Below are positions 1-6,822 of a DNA stretch of 8,926 bases, in pieces; within the stretch, counting starts at the first letter, position 1, and each line of letters begins with the position of its first letter. The stretch covers positions 1 through 8,926 of the forward strand of contig CALFPO010000044.1 in the NCBI GenBank assembly GCA_937919165.1. Direction: 5' to 3'. This DNA comes from an uncultured Bacillota bacterium (lineage in GTDB: Bacteria; Bacillota_I; Bacilli_A; Erysipelotrichales; Erysipelotrichaceae). The notes beneath the pieces are model-generated. The model searched no databases and was not told where the DNA came from. It saw nothing but the letters and a program-made list of their open reading frames with translations. A program made the position numbers and the translations under genes.

Positions 1-1323
1 GTAAGAGATGTCGGCGTGGCTGCAGCGCCGGCATTTGAACCATACTACAAGGAATATGTCATTCCTGCCTTGGGCCATAACTATATTGAGCAGATCATTA
101 CAGAAGCAAGCTGCACTAATGACGGGCTCAAGAGATATGCATGCAGCAGATGCGGCGATTCATATGACGAGATAGTCAAAGCCTATGGTCATAGCTACAA
201 GAAAGCCACAAGCGATCCTACATGCACAGAAGATGGCAAGGAAACCTTCACCTGCAGCAGATGCAACGATACATATGAAAACGTCATTCCTGCCCTAGGA
301 CATGATTTCAAGGAAACAGATAGGATTGAACCTGATTGCGTCAATGAAGGAAAGGCCATTGAAGAATGCCGAAGATGTCATGAAAAGAAAGAGACATCCA
401 TTGCCGCAAAGGGACATGACTATGGCGAATGGATTGTCGAACTTGAGCCTACCATCTTCAAAGAAGGGCTAAAGTATAGAATCTGCTCTGCATGCAGCGG
501 CAGGCAAGAAGAAGCCATGCCTAAGCTATCCTTCAGTGAAAGTCCAACAGCCATGACGGTTGCCGCCATTGCTGGAGGAGGAGCTTTTATTGCGGGGATA
601 TTCGCAGCAATCAAGGCCAAGGCTAAAGCCATAAGAATCAGGCCAAACTTCAAGTTCCCTAAGAAAGTAATCATTGCCTGCTTCAAGGATAATGAGCTCA
701 GCAATGGCCTTATCACTCTCTTGGACAAGAAATCCTACATCAAGCTGAAGCATATCCCATATTCCGAAAAGGATTCTCTAGGTGAACAGGCAGGCATCAT
801 GCAGCCAAACATGATCATGCTGGATATTGATGATGTCGATGATATTGAGTTCTTAAAGGATACCATCGCCAACATCAAGAAATCATACTCTCCAGAATTC
901 GGCATAATCGCAAATGGCAAATTGACCAAGAAACTCGAGGAGAAGCTTGAAGCTCTAAAGGAAGATGGAACTATCGCAAACTATGCCTTGAAATCCGATG
1001 GGCTTCATGATTGTCTTGTCAAGCTTGTGCTTCCTTTGTATAAGCTTAGGAAAAACAAGAATTCCATTGCCAACAACATCTCAGCCATAGCTGAAGCCAT
1101 GGGAATTCCTGTGATACCTGAACTTGCGAAACTGTATACTACATATAGAGATGACAAGGCCTATCTGAAGGAAATCAAGAAGACTATCGATAATGGCGAT
1201 ATCGGCTCATCTGAAGCCATGTCCATCATCAGCAATATCGCATCCATTCTGGGATGCTCAACCGTCAGGGATGTCTCGACACTCCTTGAAGACATCAAAT
1301 CGGCTCAAAAAGCAAACGAATAG
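1..1323 (+). CDS. Membrane protein with Cys/His surface repeats and cytoplasmic receiver-like domain (5' partial)
   Basis: The reading frame is open from the first base, so the true start lies outside the window. A GTG at 16 has no ribosome binding site and the repeat architecture is already under way, so I do not take it as the start. The visible 440 residues, numbered from base 1, contain repeats with GH at residues 25, 63, 100 and 138 (spacing 37-38). Each carries Cys-x10-Cys-x2-Cys between GH motifs (CSRCGDSY, CSRCNDTY, CRRCHEKK); a fourth copy has lost its first Cys (CSACSG). Such repeats are common in Bacillota surface proteins and could bind zinc. One hydrophobic helix follows (about 184-205), then a Lys/Arg-rich stretch, which predicts N-outside, C-inside topology. 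Residues about 221-345 resemble a CheY receiver: beta1 with Asp230, MIMLDIDD with Asp275 at the phosphoacceptor position, and Lys331. A helical tail of about 95 residues has no family I recognise. The gene ends at a strong terminator. The function is unknown; signalling across the membrane is inference. Confidence 0.85.
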   Translation, partial: VRDVGVAAAPAFEPYYKEYVIPALGHNYIEQIITEASCTNDGLKRYACSRCGDSYDEIVKAYGHSYKKATSDPTCTEDGKETFTCSRCNDTYENVIPALGHDFKETDRIEPDCVNEGKAIEECRRCHEKKETSIAAKGHDYGEWIVELEPTIFKEGLKYRICSACSGRQEEAMPKLSFSESPTAMTVAAIAGGGAFIAGIFAAIKAKAKAIRIRPNFKFPKKVIIACFKDNELSNGLITLLDKKSYIKLKHIPYSEKDSLGEQAGIMQPNMIMLDIDDVDDIEFLKDTIANIKKSYSPEFGIIANGKLTKKLEEKLEALKEDGTIANYALKSDGLHDCLVKLVLPLYKLRKNKNSIANNISAIAEAMGIPVIPELAKLYTTYRDDKAYLKEIKKTIDNGDIGSSEAMSIISNIASILGCSTVRDVSTLLEDIKSAQKANE

Positions 1324-1325
1324 AA

Positions 1326-1349
1326 AAAATCCCAGATATCTGGGATTTT
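1326..1349 (+). terminator. Perfectly palindromic, probably bidirectional rho-independent terminator
   Basis: A 24-bp perfect palindrome begins three bases after the TAG stop of the upstream gene. It folds into a 10-bp stem (AAAATCCCAG paired with CTGGGATTTT) around an ATAT loop. The stem ends in T residues when read on the + strand and, by symmetry, also on the - strand. It therefore can terminate the + gene immediately and the convergent - operon about 75 bp after that operon's stop at 1423. No better hairpin is visible in the 1350-1422 gap, which supports shared use. Confidence 0.85.
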
Positions 1350-1422
1350 CATATCAGCTAAAAATCTTCAAAAAGTTCTTATTGCCTTTTCAGTTTTTTA
1401 TTTCGTTATGGAATTCATATAT

Positions 1423-2235
1423 CTATCGTTCATCTATCAGGGCTATTTTTTCATAGTATCTATTGATCACTACCTTAAAACTCTCAGGTATCCTTTTCAG
1501 GCATTCGTCGACCAGATCATCAGGTATTCCAAAATAGGCTTCAGCCATTGAACCGGCTATCGCCCCTATGGTATCAGTATCTCCACCAAGACTTACCGCA
1601 TTCCTTACGACATCCTCATATGATGTGCCATCATAGAATGATCTTAATGCCTTAGGAAGCGAATCCATGCATGACTCGACATGTCTATGTCTTAGTCTCA
1701 TCTGCTCAAGCGTTTCTGAGCAGTCATAAGCGAATTCCTTTTCGACATAGTCCTTTATCTCATCCATTGAATGATTGGTCCTGGCCAGATAGATGACAGC
1801 TGCTGTACATTCAGCACCTTTGATGCCTTCAGGATGGTTATGCGATACTTCAGCTGAGAGTCTGGCCATTTTTCTGGTCTTCTCCAATGAATCATATAGC
1901 CAGCCTGCTGAAGATACACGCATCGCTGAACCATTTCCGTATGATCCGTATGGCTTAGGATCTCTATCGCTTAGCCAATGGATGAACCTTGAGCCATAGC
2001 CGGCATAGGGATACCGGTTGCCCCAAGCCTGCATCCTTTCGATGACGACTTTCTGAATGTCTTCATCGCTATCATTCTCGTTGCAGCTCAACAAGGCATC
2101 AGCCAAGGCTATGGTCATGACCGAATCATCGGTAGGAGTGCTGTAGTCCGTGAACAATTCAAAGTCCTTTGTCATTTCTCCTCTATCGAATTCATAGCTG
2201 CTGCCGATGATATCTCCTAAAATAGCTCCCAACAT
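1423..2235 (-). CDS. ADP-ribosylglycohydrolase family protein (DraG/ARH fold)
   Basis: The 270-residue product has the full set of ADP-ribosylglycohydrolase motifs: GAILGDIIGS at 3-12, the metal-binding TDDS at 35-38, GNGSAMR at 100-106, the HNHPEG segment at 132-137, and GGDTDT at 217-222. In this family two metal ions, usually Mg or Mn, are held by the Thr-Asp-Asp and Asp-x-Asp-Thr clusters. The enzymes remove ADP-ribose from modified amino acids or nucleotides, or hydrolyse related ADP-ribosyl compounds. All metal ligands are present, so the enzyme is probably active. Length is normal for the single-domain family and there is no signal peptide, so it should be cytosolic. The start is fixed by AAGGAGG (2244-2250) eight bases upstream. 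That site overlaps the TAA of the SIMPL gene, implying translational coupling. The substrate cannot be told from sequence, and no ADP-ribosyltransferase is present in the window. Confidence 0.93.
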   Translation of the reverse strand: MLGAILGDIIGSSYEFDRGEMTKDFELFTDYSTPTDDSVMTIALADALLSCNENDSDEDIQKVVIERMQAWGNRYPYAGYGSRFIHWLSDRDPKPYGSYGNGSAMRVSSAGWLYDSLEKTRKMARLSAEVSHNHPEGIKGAECTAAVIYLARTNHSMDEIKDYVEKEFAYDCSETLEQMRLRHRHVESCMDSLPKALRSFYDGTSYEDVVRNAVSLGGDTDTIGAIAGSMAEAYFGIPDDLVDECLKRIPESFKVVINRYYEKIALIDER

Positions 2236-2248
2236 ATACCTTTCCTCC

Positions 2249-2866
2249 TTATTCCATGTTCCAGGTTATATACACTTCTTCATTCTCTTCCGCAAGAGGA
2301 TTGCTGATTTCATTTGACAGGCAGTTCATGTTTGAAACTGCCGTATCAAAGCACATCTTTTCTTCTGCAACCTCATCGTAGATATCACGATTGTCCAAGG
2401 CAAGATATTCTATTCCGACAACCTTGCTTCCGGTTGCAGACGCAATTGCTTCAGCCTTCAGTCTTGAATCTTCGATAGCTTCTTTCAGCAATTCCTCATG
2501 CAGATGTTTGGCATCGCTGTAGAAATATCTTTCATTCAGTGTAGCATCGATCTGATTGGCCTCAATGATGCCGAGAATGAGATTGCTGGTGCTTGCATCA
2601 GCATCAGACATGAAAGAGATGCTTCTGTAGCAGGACTTTAGGCCCCCTTCATTGTATCCTCTAGAGATGCTGTCGCTTTGAAATCTGACATCCTTTAGAT
2701 CGATGCCGTTCTCCTTAAGCCTTCTCAGAAAGAGCTCGCAGTCTTCCTTAACCATAGATATGGCCTTGTCTTCATAGAGATCATTGGCTGTGAAGCAGAT
2801 GCTGTATTCGCATATGTCGCATTCAATGCTCCTTCTGGCAAAGCCCCTTACTTTGATCCTTCCCAT
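2249..2866 (-). CDS. SIMPL (DUF541) domain protein, no signal peptide
   Basis: The 205-residue product begins MGRIKVRGFARR, matching the early beta strand of SIMPL domains (typically 'V.G.G...'). Near residues 132-165 it carries the family's long helix and following strand (LLKEAIEDSRLKAEAIA, then GSKVVGIEYL). SIMPL proteins include periplasmic or secreted oligomers such as bacterial BP26/YggE and the eukaryotic IRAK-interacting SIMPL protein; their biochemical role is poorly defined. This one has neither a signal peptide nor a membrane helix, so it is predicted cytosolic. I chose ATG 2866 because a strong TAAGGAGG lies six bases upstream; a longer frame from a TTG at 2917 would have no ribosome site. 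A terminator behind sbcC separates it from that operon, so it probably has its own promoter in 2867-2941. The best guess there is a weak TTGCAT (2912-2917) and CATATT (2888-2893) pair on the - strand with an 18-bp spacer. It is co-transcribed with the ADP-ribosylglycohydrolase 13 bp downstream. Confidence 0.85.
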   Translation of the reverse strand: MGRIKVRGFARRSIECDICEYSICFTANDLYEDKAISMVKEDCELFLRRLKENGIDLKDVRFQSDSISRGYNEGGLKSCYRSISFMSDADASTSNLILGIIEANQIDATLNERYFYSDAKHLHEELLKEAIEDSRLKAEAIASATGSKVVGIEYLALDNRDIYDEVAEEKMCFDTAVSNMNCLSNEISNPLAEENEEVYITWNME

Positions 2867-2872
2867 ATTTTG

Positions 2873-2880
2873 CCTCCTTA
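2873..2880 (-). promoter_or_regulatory. Ribosome binding site that fixes the SIMPL gene start
   Basis: On the - strand this reads TAAGGAGG, a near-perfect anti-16S match, six bases before ATG 2866. It rules out the 17-residue longer frame that begins at a TTG upstream. The same octamer occurs at 2244-2251 for the next gene, where its TAA is also the stop codon of the SIMPL gene. Confidence 0.85.
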
Positions 2881-2941
2881 TCGGTACAATATGATGATAT
2901 CCAATAGAAAGATGCAATAGGTCGCTTTGAAGGTGACATTG

Positions 2942-2967
2942 AAAAAATCATGTCATCTGACATGATT
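2942..2967 (-). terminator. Rho-independent terminator of the sbcDC operon
   Basis: Read on the - strand, AATCATGTCA pairs with TGACATGATT (2946-2955 and 2958-2967), giving a nine-base-pair usable stem with a four-base loop. A run of six T residues (2942-2947) forms and follows the end of the stem. The hairpin begins inside the TGA stop codon of sbcC, so the operon is closed with no spacer. It separates sbcDC from the SIMPL and ADP-ribosylglycohydrolase genes on the same strand. Confidence 0.85.
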
Positions 2968-5609
2968 CATTCTTTCTCGATATGCAATGAAGATCCTCTG
3001 TTTGTCTTTCTGATGACGATCTTCTTGTTTATTCTTTGCTTGAGGGCTTCGACATGCGAAATGATGCCGATCATGCGTTTGCCTTCTTCAGACAGTTCGT
3101 CCAGTAGCTGGATAGCCTGATTCAGAGCCTCTTCGCTAAGCGATCCGAAGCCTTCATCCACAAACATGGAATCCATCCTGATGCCGCCGCTTCTTGACTG
3201 TACGACATCTGAAAGGCCTAGAGCCAAAGCCAACGAGGCCATGAACGATTCGCCTCCTGATAAGGTATTGACGTCACGCCATTTGCCGGTCTGATTGTCG
3301 AGAACTTCAAGATCAAGACCTGCCTGCGACCTCATGTTCTTGGCATCTTGCCTGCATCTAAGCACAAATATGCCCTCTGTGAGCTTGTCCAGTCTTCTGT
3401 TGGCCGCCACGACAACCTGCTCGAAATAGTATTGCTGGACATAGGCTTCCAGTGTCATCTTGGCTCTGCTTGAGCCAGAGACGCTTTGCCCTGATACGTT
3501 TCTGTACAGGCTATCCACAACCATGAATTCCTTATTGAGGCTGCGTTTCTTGCTGAAGAGCTCTTTTGTTTCTTTGTGCTCAAGACGATTCGCTTCCAGA
3601 GTCTGGCTTGCCTTCTTCAGGATCTCTCTTGCCTTCGCAAGGCTTTCTTCCGTCTCTTTCTTCTTGGCCGACAGCTCATCGATATCGATGCGCTTCTTGT
3701 CTGTCAGCTTCTCTTCAAGAGCCTTTATCTGATCGTTCACAGAACGCGACAGGCTTCTGTATTCCTCAATCTCATCCTCAAGGTCATCGATATCAACGAT
3801 ATCCTCTTTGGCCTTCATGTATGCATCATCGTCCTTGAAGCCATTCTTTTTCATGGCTTCTTCGAAAAGCTTCTTTGCTTCAGCCAGCTTTTCGTTGCCG
3901 GACTTGATTGAATCCCCAAGCTGGGCAATCATGCCTTCCAATGATCCTATCTGCTTAAGGACCTGTTCCTTCTGTTTCTGTACATCTTCATATTCTTTGG
4001 TGGACAGATCGATTCTGTTTCTGATCGCAAGCTTTTCGCTCTTGAGAGCTTCGAGATCCAGGTTTTCGATGTCTAATTTCTCTAGCTGCTTATCCTTTTC
4101 ATCAAGGCTGTTGCGCACAAGGCCCACATCGCTGTTGGCCTTATTGGCATCCTTGAAGGCTTCATTCTTGTCCTCTTCAGCCTCTTCAAGATCGTTCTGG
4201 CTGATGCTTCCCTTCTCCATTCTGGCGATCGAAGGATGCTCTATTGAGCCGCATACCGGACATGGCTTGCCATCTTCCAAGGTCGAAGCAATTATGCCAT
4301 ACTGGCTTTCATAATACTGATTCCTGACATTCAGATAATTCTCGTTTGCTTCATTGAACTTCTTTTCGGCAGCCTGCGAAATCTTGAACAGGCTTTCGAA
4401 TCTCTGCATCAGCTTGTCCTTTTCGCCCAATAGGCCGATGGCTTCATCAAGCTTCTGCAGCCTGTTCTTGAGATCTCCTATCTGCCTGAAGCCTTCTTCA
4501 GCCTTTTCATATCTTTCAAGCATCTGTGGCTTCTGGACATTAAGCTTCTCAAGAATTTCCTTGGCATCGCTTAGCTTCTTGTCATCTTCCTTGATGGTCT
4601 TTTGGCATGATGCAAGATTATCTTCATGCTTCTCCACTTCATGCGCCTTCTTGGCAAGGTCAAGCTTCTTTTCCTTCTCGCAAAGCTCATCCTTTCTCTC
4701 TTCAATAAGCACTTTTCTGTCTTTTGAAAGCTTCTCTAGGCTATCGAAATCGCTGTTGATGCTCTTGGCTTCAGTTATCTGCCTGATGAGTTCATTGTCT
4801 ATTTCATCGAGCTTCTTCTCTTGCTTGGATAGACTATCTTCCTTCTTTTCGTCCTCTTTCATCATTGCAGCAAGCAGCTCTTCGATCTTGTCGATATTTA
4901 CGCCCTGTTCCAGCTCAAATGCGAGCTCTTCCTTCTGGGCATAGTCTTCGCTTACCCTTATTCTGTCAAGACAATTGCGTATCTCCAGACCATTGTCTTC
5001 AAGCTTTCTCTTGCATTCGGAATACATGCCCTTAAGTTCCTCTTGGATATCAGAGAATCTCTTTGTATCAAAGATCTTCTGGAAAAGTTTCCTTCTTTCA
5101 TCCGATGAGGCATTCAATATCTTCATGAAATCACCCTGAGCAATCATCATCGTCTGACGGAACTGGCTGGCATCTAAGCCTAGAATGCCTTCGACCTTCT
5201 CCAGCACTGGCGTGATGCCCGAAACCATTTCCTTGGCTTCGACATCTTCCAAGGTGGCATCGGCGCTCTGCCTGGTGACCTTGTCCTTATTCTTGAGATT
5301 GGCACGTTCATATTCAGGGTTCCTGGTGATGATATAGTGCCTGTCCTTATGCAGGAACTCATATTCGACATAGGTCTTCTCATCTGGAGAGACGAAATCG
5401 CTGCGCAAAGAATCGGATCTCTTGCGTTTGTCTCCTCCTGAAACTTCGCCATATAGGGCGAATGATATCGCATCAAAGATAGTGGTCTTTCCTGAACCGG
5501 TTGGACCGGTGATGAGGAAAAGTCCATCCTGACCAAGTTCTTCAAAATCTATGACGGTCTTTTCCGCAAAGACGCCAAATCCGCACATCGTAAGCTTCAA
5601 TGGTCTCAT
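2967..5609 (-). CDS. sbcC: SbcC, Rad50-like ATPase of the SbcCD nuclease
   Basis: This is the ATPase and tether subunit of the SbcCD (Mre11-Rad50 type) complex, which opens hairpins and trims blocked or protein-bound DNA ends in the cytoplasm. The 880 residues show the split ABC ATPase: Walker A GPTGSGKT at 35-42, Q-loop Gln158 in MIAQGDF, signature LSGGE at 783-787, and Walker B MFVDEGFG with Asp818 and Glu819. A downstream ISH (switch His) follows. Between the ATPase halves lie two long, Glu/Lys-rich coiled-coil arms (about 180-440 and 465-720) joined by the zinc hook CPVC, with Cys450 and Cys453 near the exact middle. Every catalytic motif is intact. The protein is shorter than E. coli SbcC (about 1048 residues), mostly through shorter arms. 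The ATG overlaps the sbcD stop as ATGA, with AGGAGA (5616-5621) inside sbcD, so the two are translationally coupled. Confidence 0.97.
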   Translation of the reverse strand: MRPLKLTMCGFGVFAEKTVIDFEELGQDGLFLITGPTGSGKTTIFDAISFALYGEVSGGDKRKRSDSLRSDFVSPDEKTYVEYEFLHKDRHYIITRNPEYERANLKNKDKVTRQSADATLEDVEAKEMVSGITPVLEKVEGILGLDASQFRQTMMIAQGDFMKILNASSDERRKLFQKIFDTKRFSDIQEELKGMYSECKRKLEDNGLEIRNCLDRIRVSEDYAQKEELAFELEQGVNIDKIEELLAAMMKEDEKKEDSLSKQEKKLDEIDNELIRQITEAKSINSDFDSLEKLSKDRKVLIEERKDELCEKEKKLDLAKKAHEVEKHEDNLASCQKTIKEDDKKLSDAKEILEKLNVQKPQMLERYEKAEEGFRQIGDLKNRLQKLDEAIGLLGEKDKLMQRFESLFKISQAAEKKFNEANENYLNVRNQYYESQYGIIASTLEDGKPCPVCGSIEHPSIARMEKGSISQNDLEEAEEDKNEAFKDANKANSDVGLVRNSLDEKDKQLEKLDIENLDLEALKSEKLAIRNRIDLSTKEYEDVQKQKEQVLKQIGSLEGMIAQLGDSIKSGNEKLAEAKKLFEEAMKKNGFKDDDAYMKAKEDIVDIDDLEDEIEEYRSLSRSVNDQIKALEEKLTDKKRIDIDELSAKKKETEESLAKAREILKKASQTLEANRLEHKETKELFSKKRSLNKEFMVVDSLYRNVSGQSVSGSSRAKMTLEAYVQQYYFEQVVVAANRRLDKLTEGIFVLRCRQDAKNMRSQAGLDLEVLDNQTGKWRDVNTLSGGESFMASLALALGLSDVVQSRSGGIRMDSMFVDEGFGSLSEEALNQAIQLLDELSEEGKRMIGIISHVEALKQRINKKIVIRKTNRGSSLHIEKE

Positions 5610-6721
5610 TGTCTGTCTCCTATCTTCTCGATCACTTTCTCAAGCAGCTTCAGTTCAGCCTCGCTTGGATCGACGCTGTTGTTCTGGTATCTATAGAAAT
5701 CGACAAACAGTTCCTTGATGGTCTTGTTTTCAAACTCCTGTTCAGCGATGATATCGGCTTCCGCATAGGTCTTGGAATTTCTGATGGCCATCTTCATCAT
5801 ATTCGGAAAGATGGTCTGCAGCCTGTATCTGGCATCCGGTTCGACATCCTCATCAAGCAATGTGATTCTGGCATAGTCTGTACAATACGGCTCCTTCATA
5901 AGTTCTTCAAGCAGACCTTCCTTTTCGATCACATCATGAAGGAATTTGATAGGGACGAACTCCAATTCGATATTTCCCTTTTCCTTGATATCGATGATCG
6001 GAAAGCTCTTGACATGTCTGGTTTCTGAGAATGAGTATTTCAATATCGAACCTGCATAGCGCAGGGTATCTCTTGATATCTTCTGTGGCTTGTGGATATG
6101 GCCCAAAGCGACATAGTCGAAGCTATCGAACAGTTCAGCGCTGATGTTGTCCTGTCCGCCGATCCAGCGTTCTTCCGATTCGGAAGTCTCGCTGTTGGTG
6201 ATGAACTGGTGAGCCACAATGATGTTTCTGATACTGGTATCGACTGGCGAATTATCAAGCACAGCCTTTACGGCATCCTCATGGCTTGCGATCTCTATTT
6301 CAGGATAGAAGAGTCTTACAGATGAAGGCTTCACAAAAGGAAGAAGATGGACGCATAGCTTGCCATACTCATCTTCAAGCTCATAGCTCTGCAGCTTACC
6401 TTCAAATCTTGAGGTCACATAGACCTCATTCTTCTTCAATAAAGAGGAGAAGTATGATATGCGCTGATCATTGTCATGATTGCCGGAGATGATGAAGATC
6501 TTCTTGCCTTTGGCGACAAGTTCGCTGATGAAATCATCAAAGACGCTCATGGCCTCAGCACTAGGTACAGCCTTGTCATATACATCGCCGGCAATCAGCA
6601 CGGCATCAGCCCTATCAGACAGTTCTACAGCCTGTTCAAGAACATGCTTCTGGTCTTCCAGAAGATCAACTTCATTGAGCCTTTTCCCGATATGCAGGTC
6701 ACCTAGATGCAGGAATTTCAT
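5606..6721 (-). CDS. sbcD: SbcD, Mre11-like exo/endonuclease subunit of SbcCD
   Basis: SbcD is the manganese-dependent metallophosphoesterase nuclease that partners SbcC in double-strand-break and hairpin processing. The 371-residue sequence has the whole phosphoesterase motif series: GDLHIG at 7-12 (Asp8, His10), GDVYD at 45-49 (Asp46), GNHD at 80-83 (Asn81, His82), AHQF with His171, and GHIH at 207-210 (His208, His210). Behind the catalytic domain is an approximately 120-residue cap and C-terminal region, expected to contact the base of the SbcC coiled coil. The start is supported by GAGGTGAT a short distance upstream and by an extended -10 promoter (6751-6759). It is the first gene of the operon, and its TGA overlaps the sbcC ATG. 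Length and motifs are normal for the family. Confidence 0.96.
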   Translation of the reverse strand: MKFLHLGDLHIGKRLNEVDLLEDQKHVLEQAVELSDRADAVLIAGDVYDKAVPSAEAMSVFDDFISELVAKGKKIFIISGNHDNDQRISYFSSLLKKNEVYVTSRFEGKLQSYELEDEYGKLCVHLLPFVKPSSVRLFYPEIEIASHEDAVKAVLDNSPVDTSIRNIIVAHQFITNSETSESEERWIGGQDNISAELFDSFDYVALGHIHKPQKISRDTLRYAGSILKYSFSETRHVKSFPIIDIKEKGNIELEFVPIKFLHDVIEKEGLLEELMKEPYCTDYARITLLDEDVEPDARYRLQTIFPNMMKMAIRNSKTYAEADIIAEQEFENKTIKELFVDFYRYQNNSVDPSEAELKLLEKVIEKIGDRQ

Positions 6722-6750
6722 GATTGTATCACCTCGCTATAGTCAATTAC

Positions 6751-6759
6751 ATTATAGCA
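6751..6759 (-). promoter_or_regulatory. Extended -10 promoter of sbcDC
   Basis: On the - strand this reads TGCTATAAT, a perfect TATAAT (6751-6756) preceded by the TGn element. No TTGACA-like -35 lies at a 16- to 18-base spacing; the best hexamer there is AAGCCT. The promoter is therefore of the extended -10 type, or it relies on an activator. The transcript would start near 6744, leaving a leader of about 22 bases that contains the GAGGTGAT ribosome site of sbcD. Confidence 0.7.
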
Positions 6760-6764
6760 ATTCA

Positions 6765-6787
6765 TATCCGCTAAGGCTTATCGGATA
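6765..6787. promoter_or_regulatory. Operator-like 23-bp dyad between divergent promoters
   Basis: Two 11-base arms, TATCCGcTAAG and CTTAtCGGATA, surround a single central base at 6776. Ten of the eleven positions pair. The centre falls midway between the -10 elements of sbcDC (6751-6756) and of the secernin-like gene (6795-6800), and the dyad covers the -35 region of both. It lies upstream of both predicted transcription starts, so it is not a terminator. A homodimeric transcription factor site is the natural reading. No regulator gene is visible nearby, so the protein that binds it is unknown. Confidence 0.55.
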
Positions 6788-6791
6788 ATAA

Positions 6792-6800
6792 TGGTAAAAT
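6792..6800 (+). promoter_or_regulatory. Extended -10 promoter of the secernin/HAD operon
   Basis: The sequence TGGTAAAAT is a TAAAAT -10 (6795-6800, one mismatch from consensus) with the TGn extension. The expected -35 position (about 6772-6777, TAAGGC) does not resemble TTGACA and lies inside the dyad. The start would be near 6807, just before the ribosome site GGAGG (6810-6814), giving a very short leader. Confidence 0.6.
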
Positions 6801-6822
6801 AGCATTATCGGAGGACCATCAT

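Noticed and set aside
70..420. DNA-level tandem repeat or CRISPR-like array within the first gene
   Set aside because: The periodicity of about 111-114 bases reflects diverged protein repeats; the nucleotide copies are not identical and the frame stays open.
16..1323. GTG at 16 as the true start of the first gene
   Set aside because: The frame is open to base 1, no ribosome binding site precedes the GTG, and the protein would lack any export signal before its surface repeats.
2867..2917. Longer N-terminus of the SIMPL protein from a TTG at 2917
   Set aside because: It has no Shine-Dalgarno site, while TAAGGAGG sits perfectly before ATG 2866, and the SIMPL domain starts right after that ATG.
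3460..4944. Several long Ser/Leu-rich open frames on the + strand opposite sbcC
   Set aside because: They mirror the Lys/Glu-rich coiled-coil codons of sbcC, have no ribosome sites or recognisable domains, and overlap an intact conserved gene.
2967..5609. SbcC as a possible SMC-like defence ATPase rather than housekeeping SbcC
   Set aside because: The central CPVC zinc hook, the MIAQGDF segment and coupling to a complete sbcD make standard SbcCD the clear assignment.
5180..6788. Short frames antisense to or in other frames of sbcD and the 5' part of sbcC
   Set aside because: No start signals or family features; they are by-products of the real coding frames.
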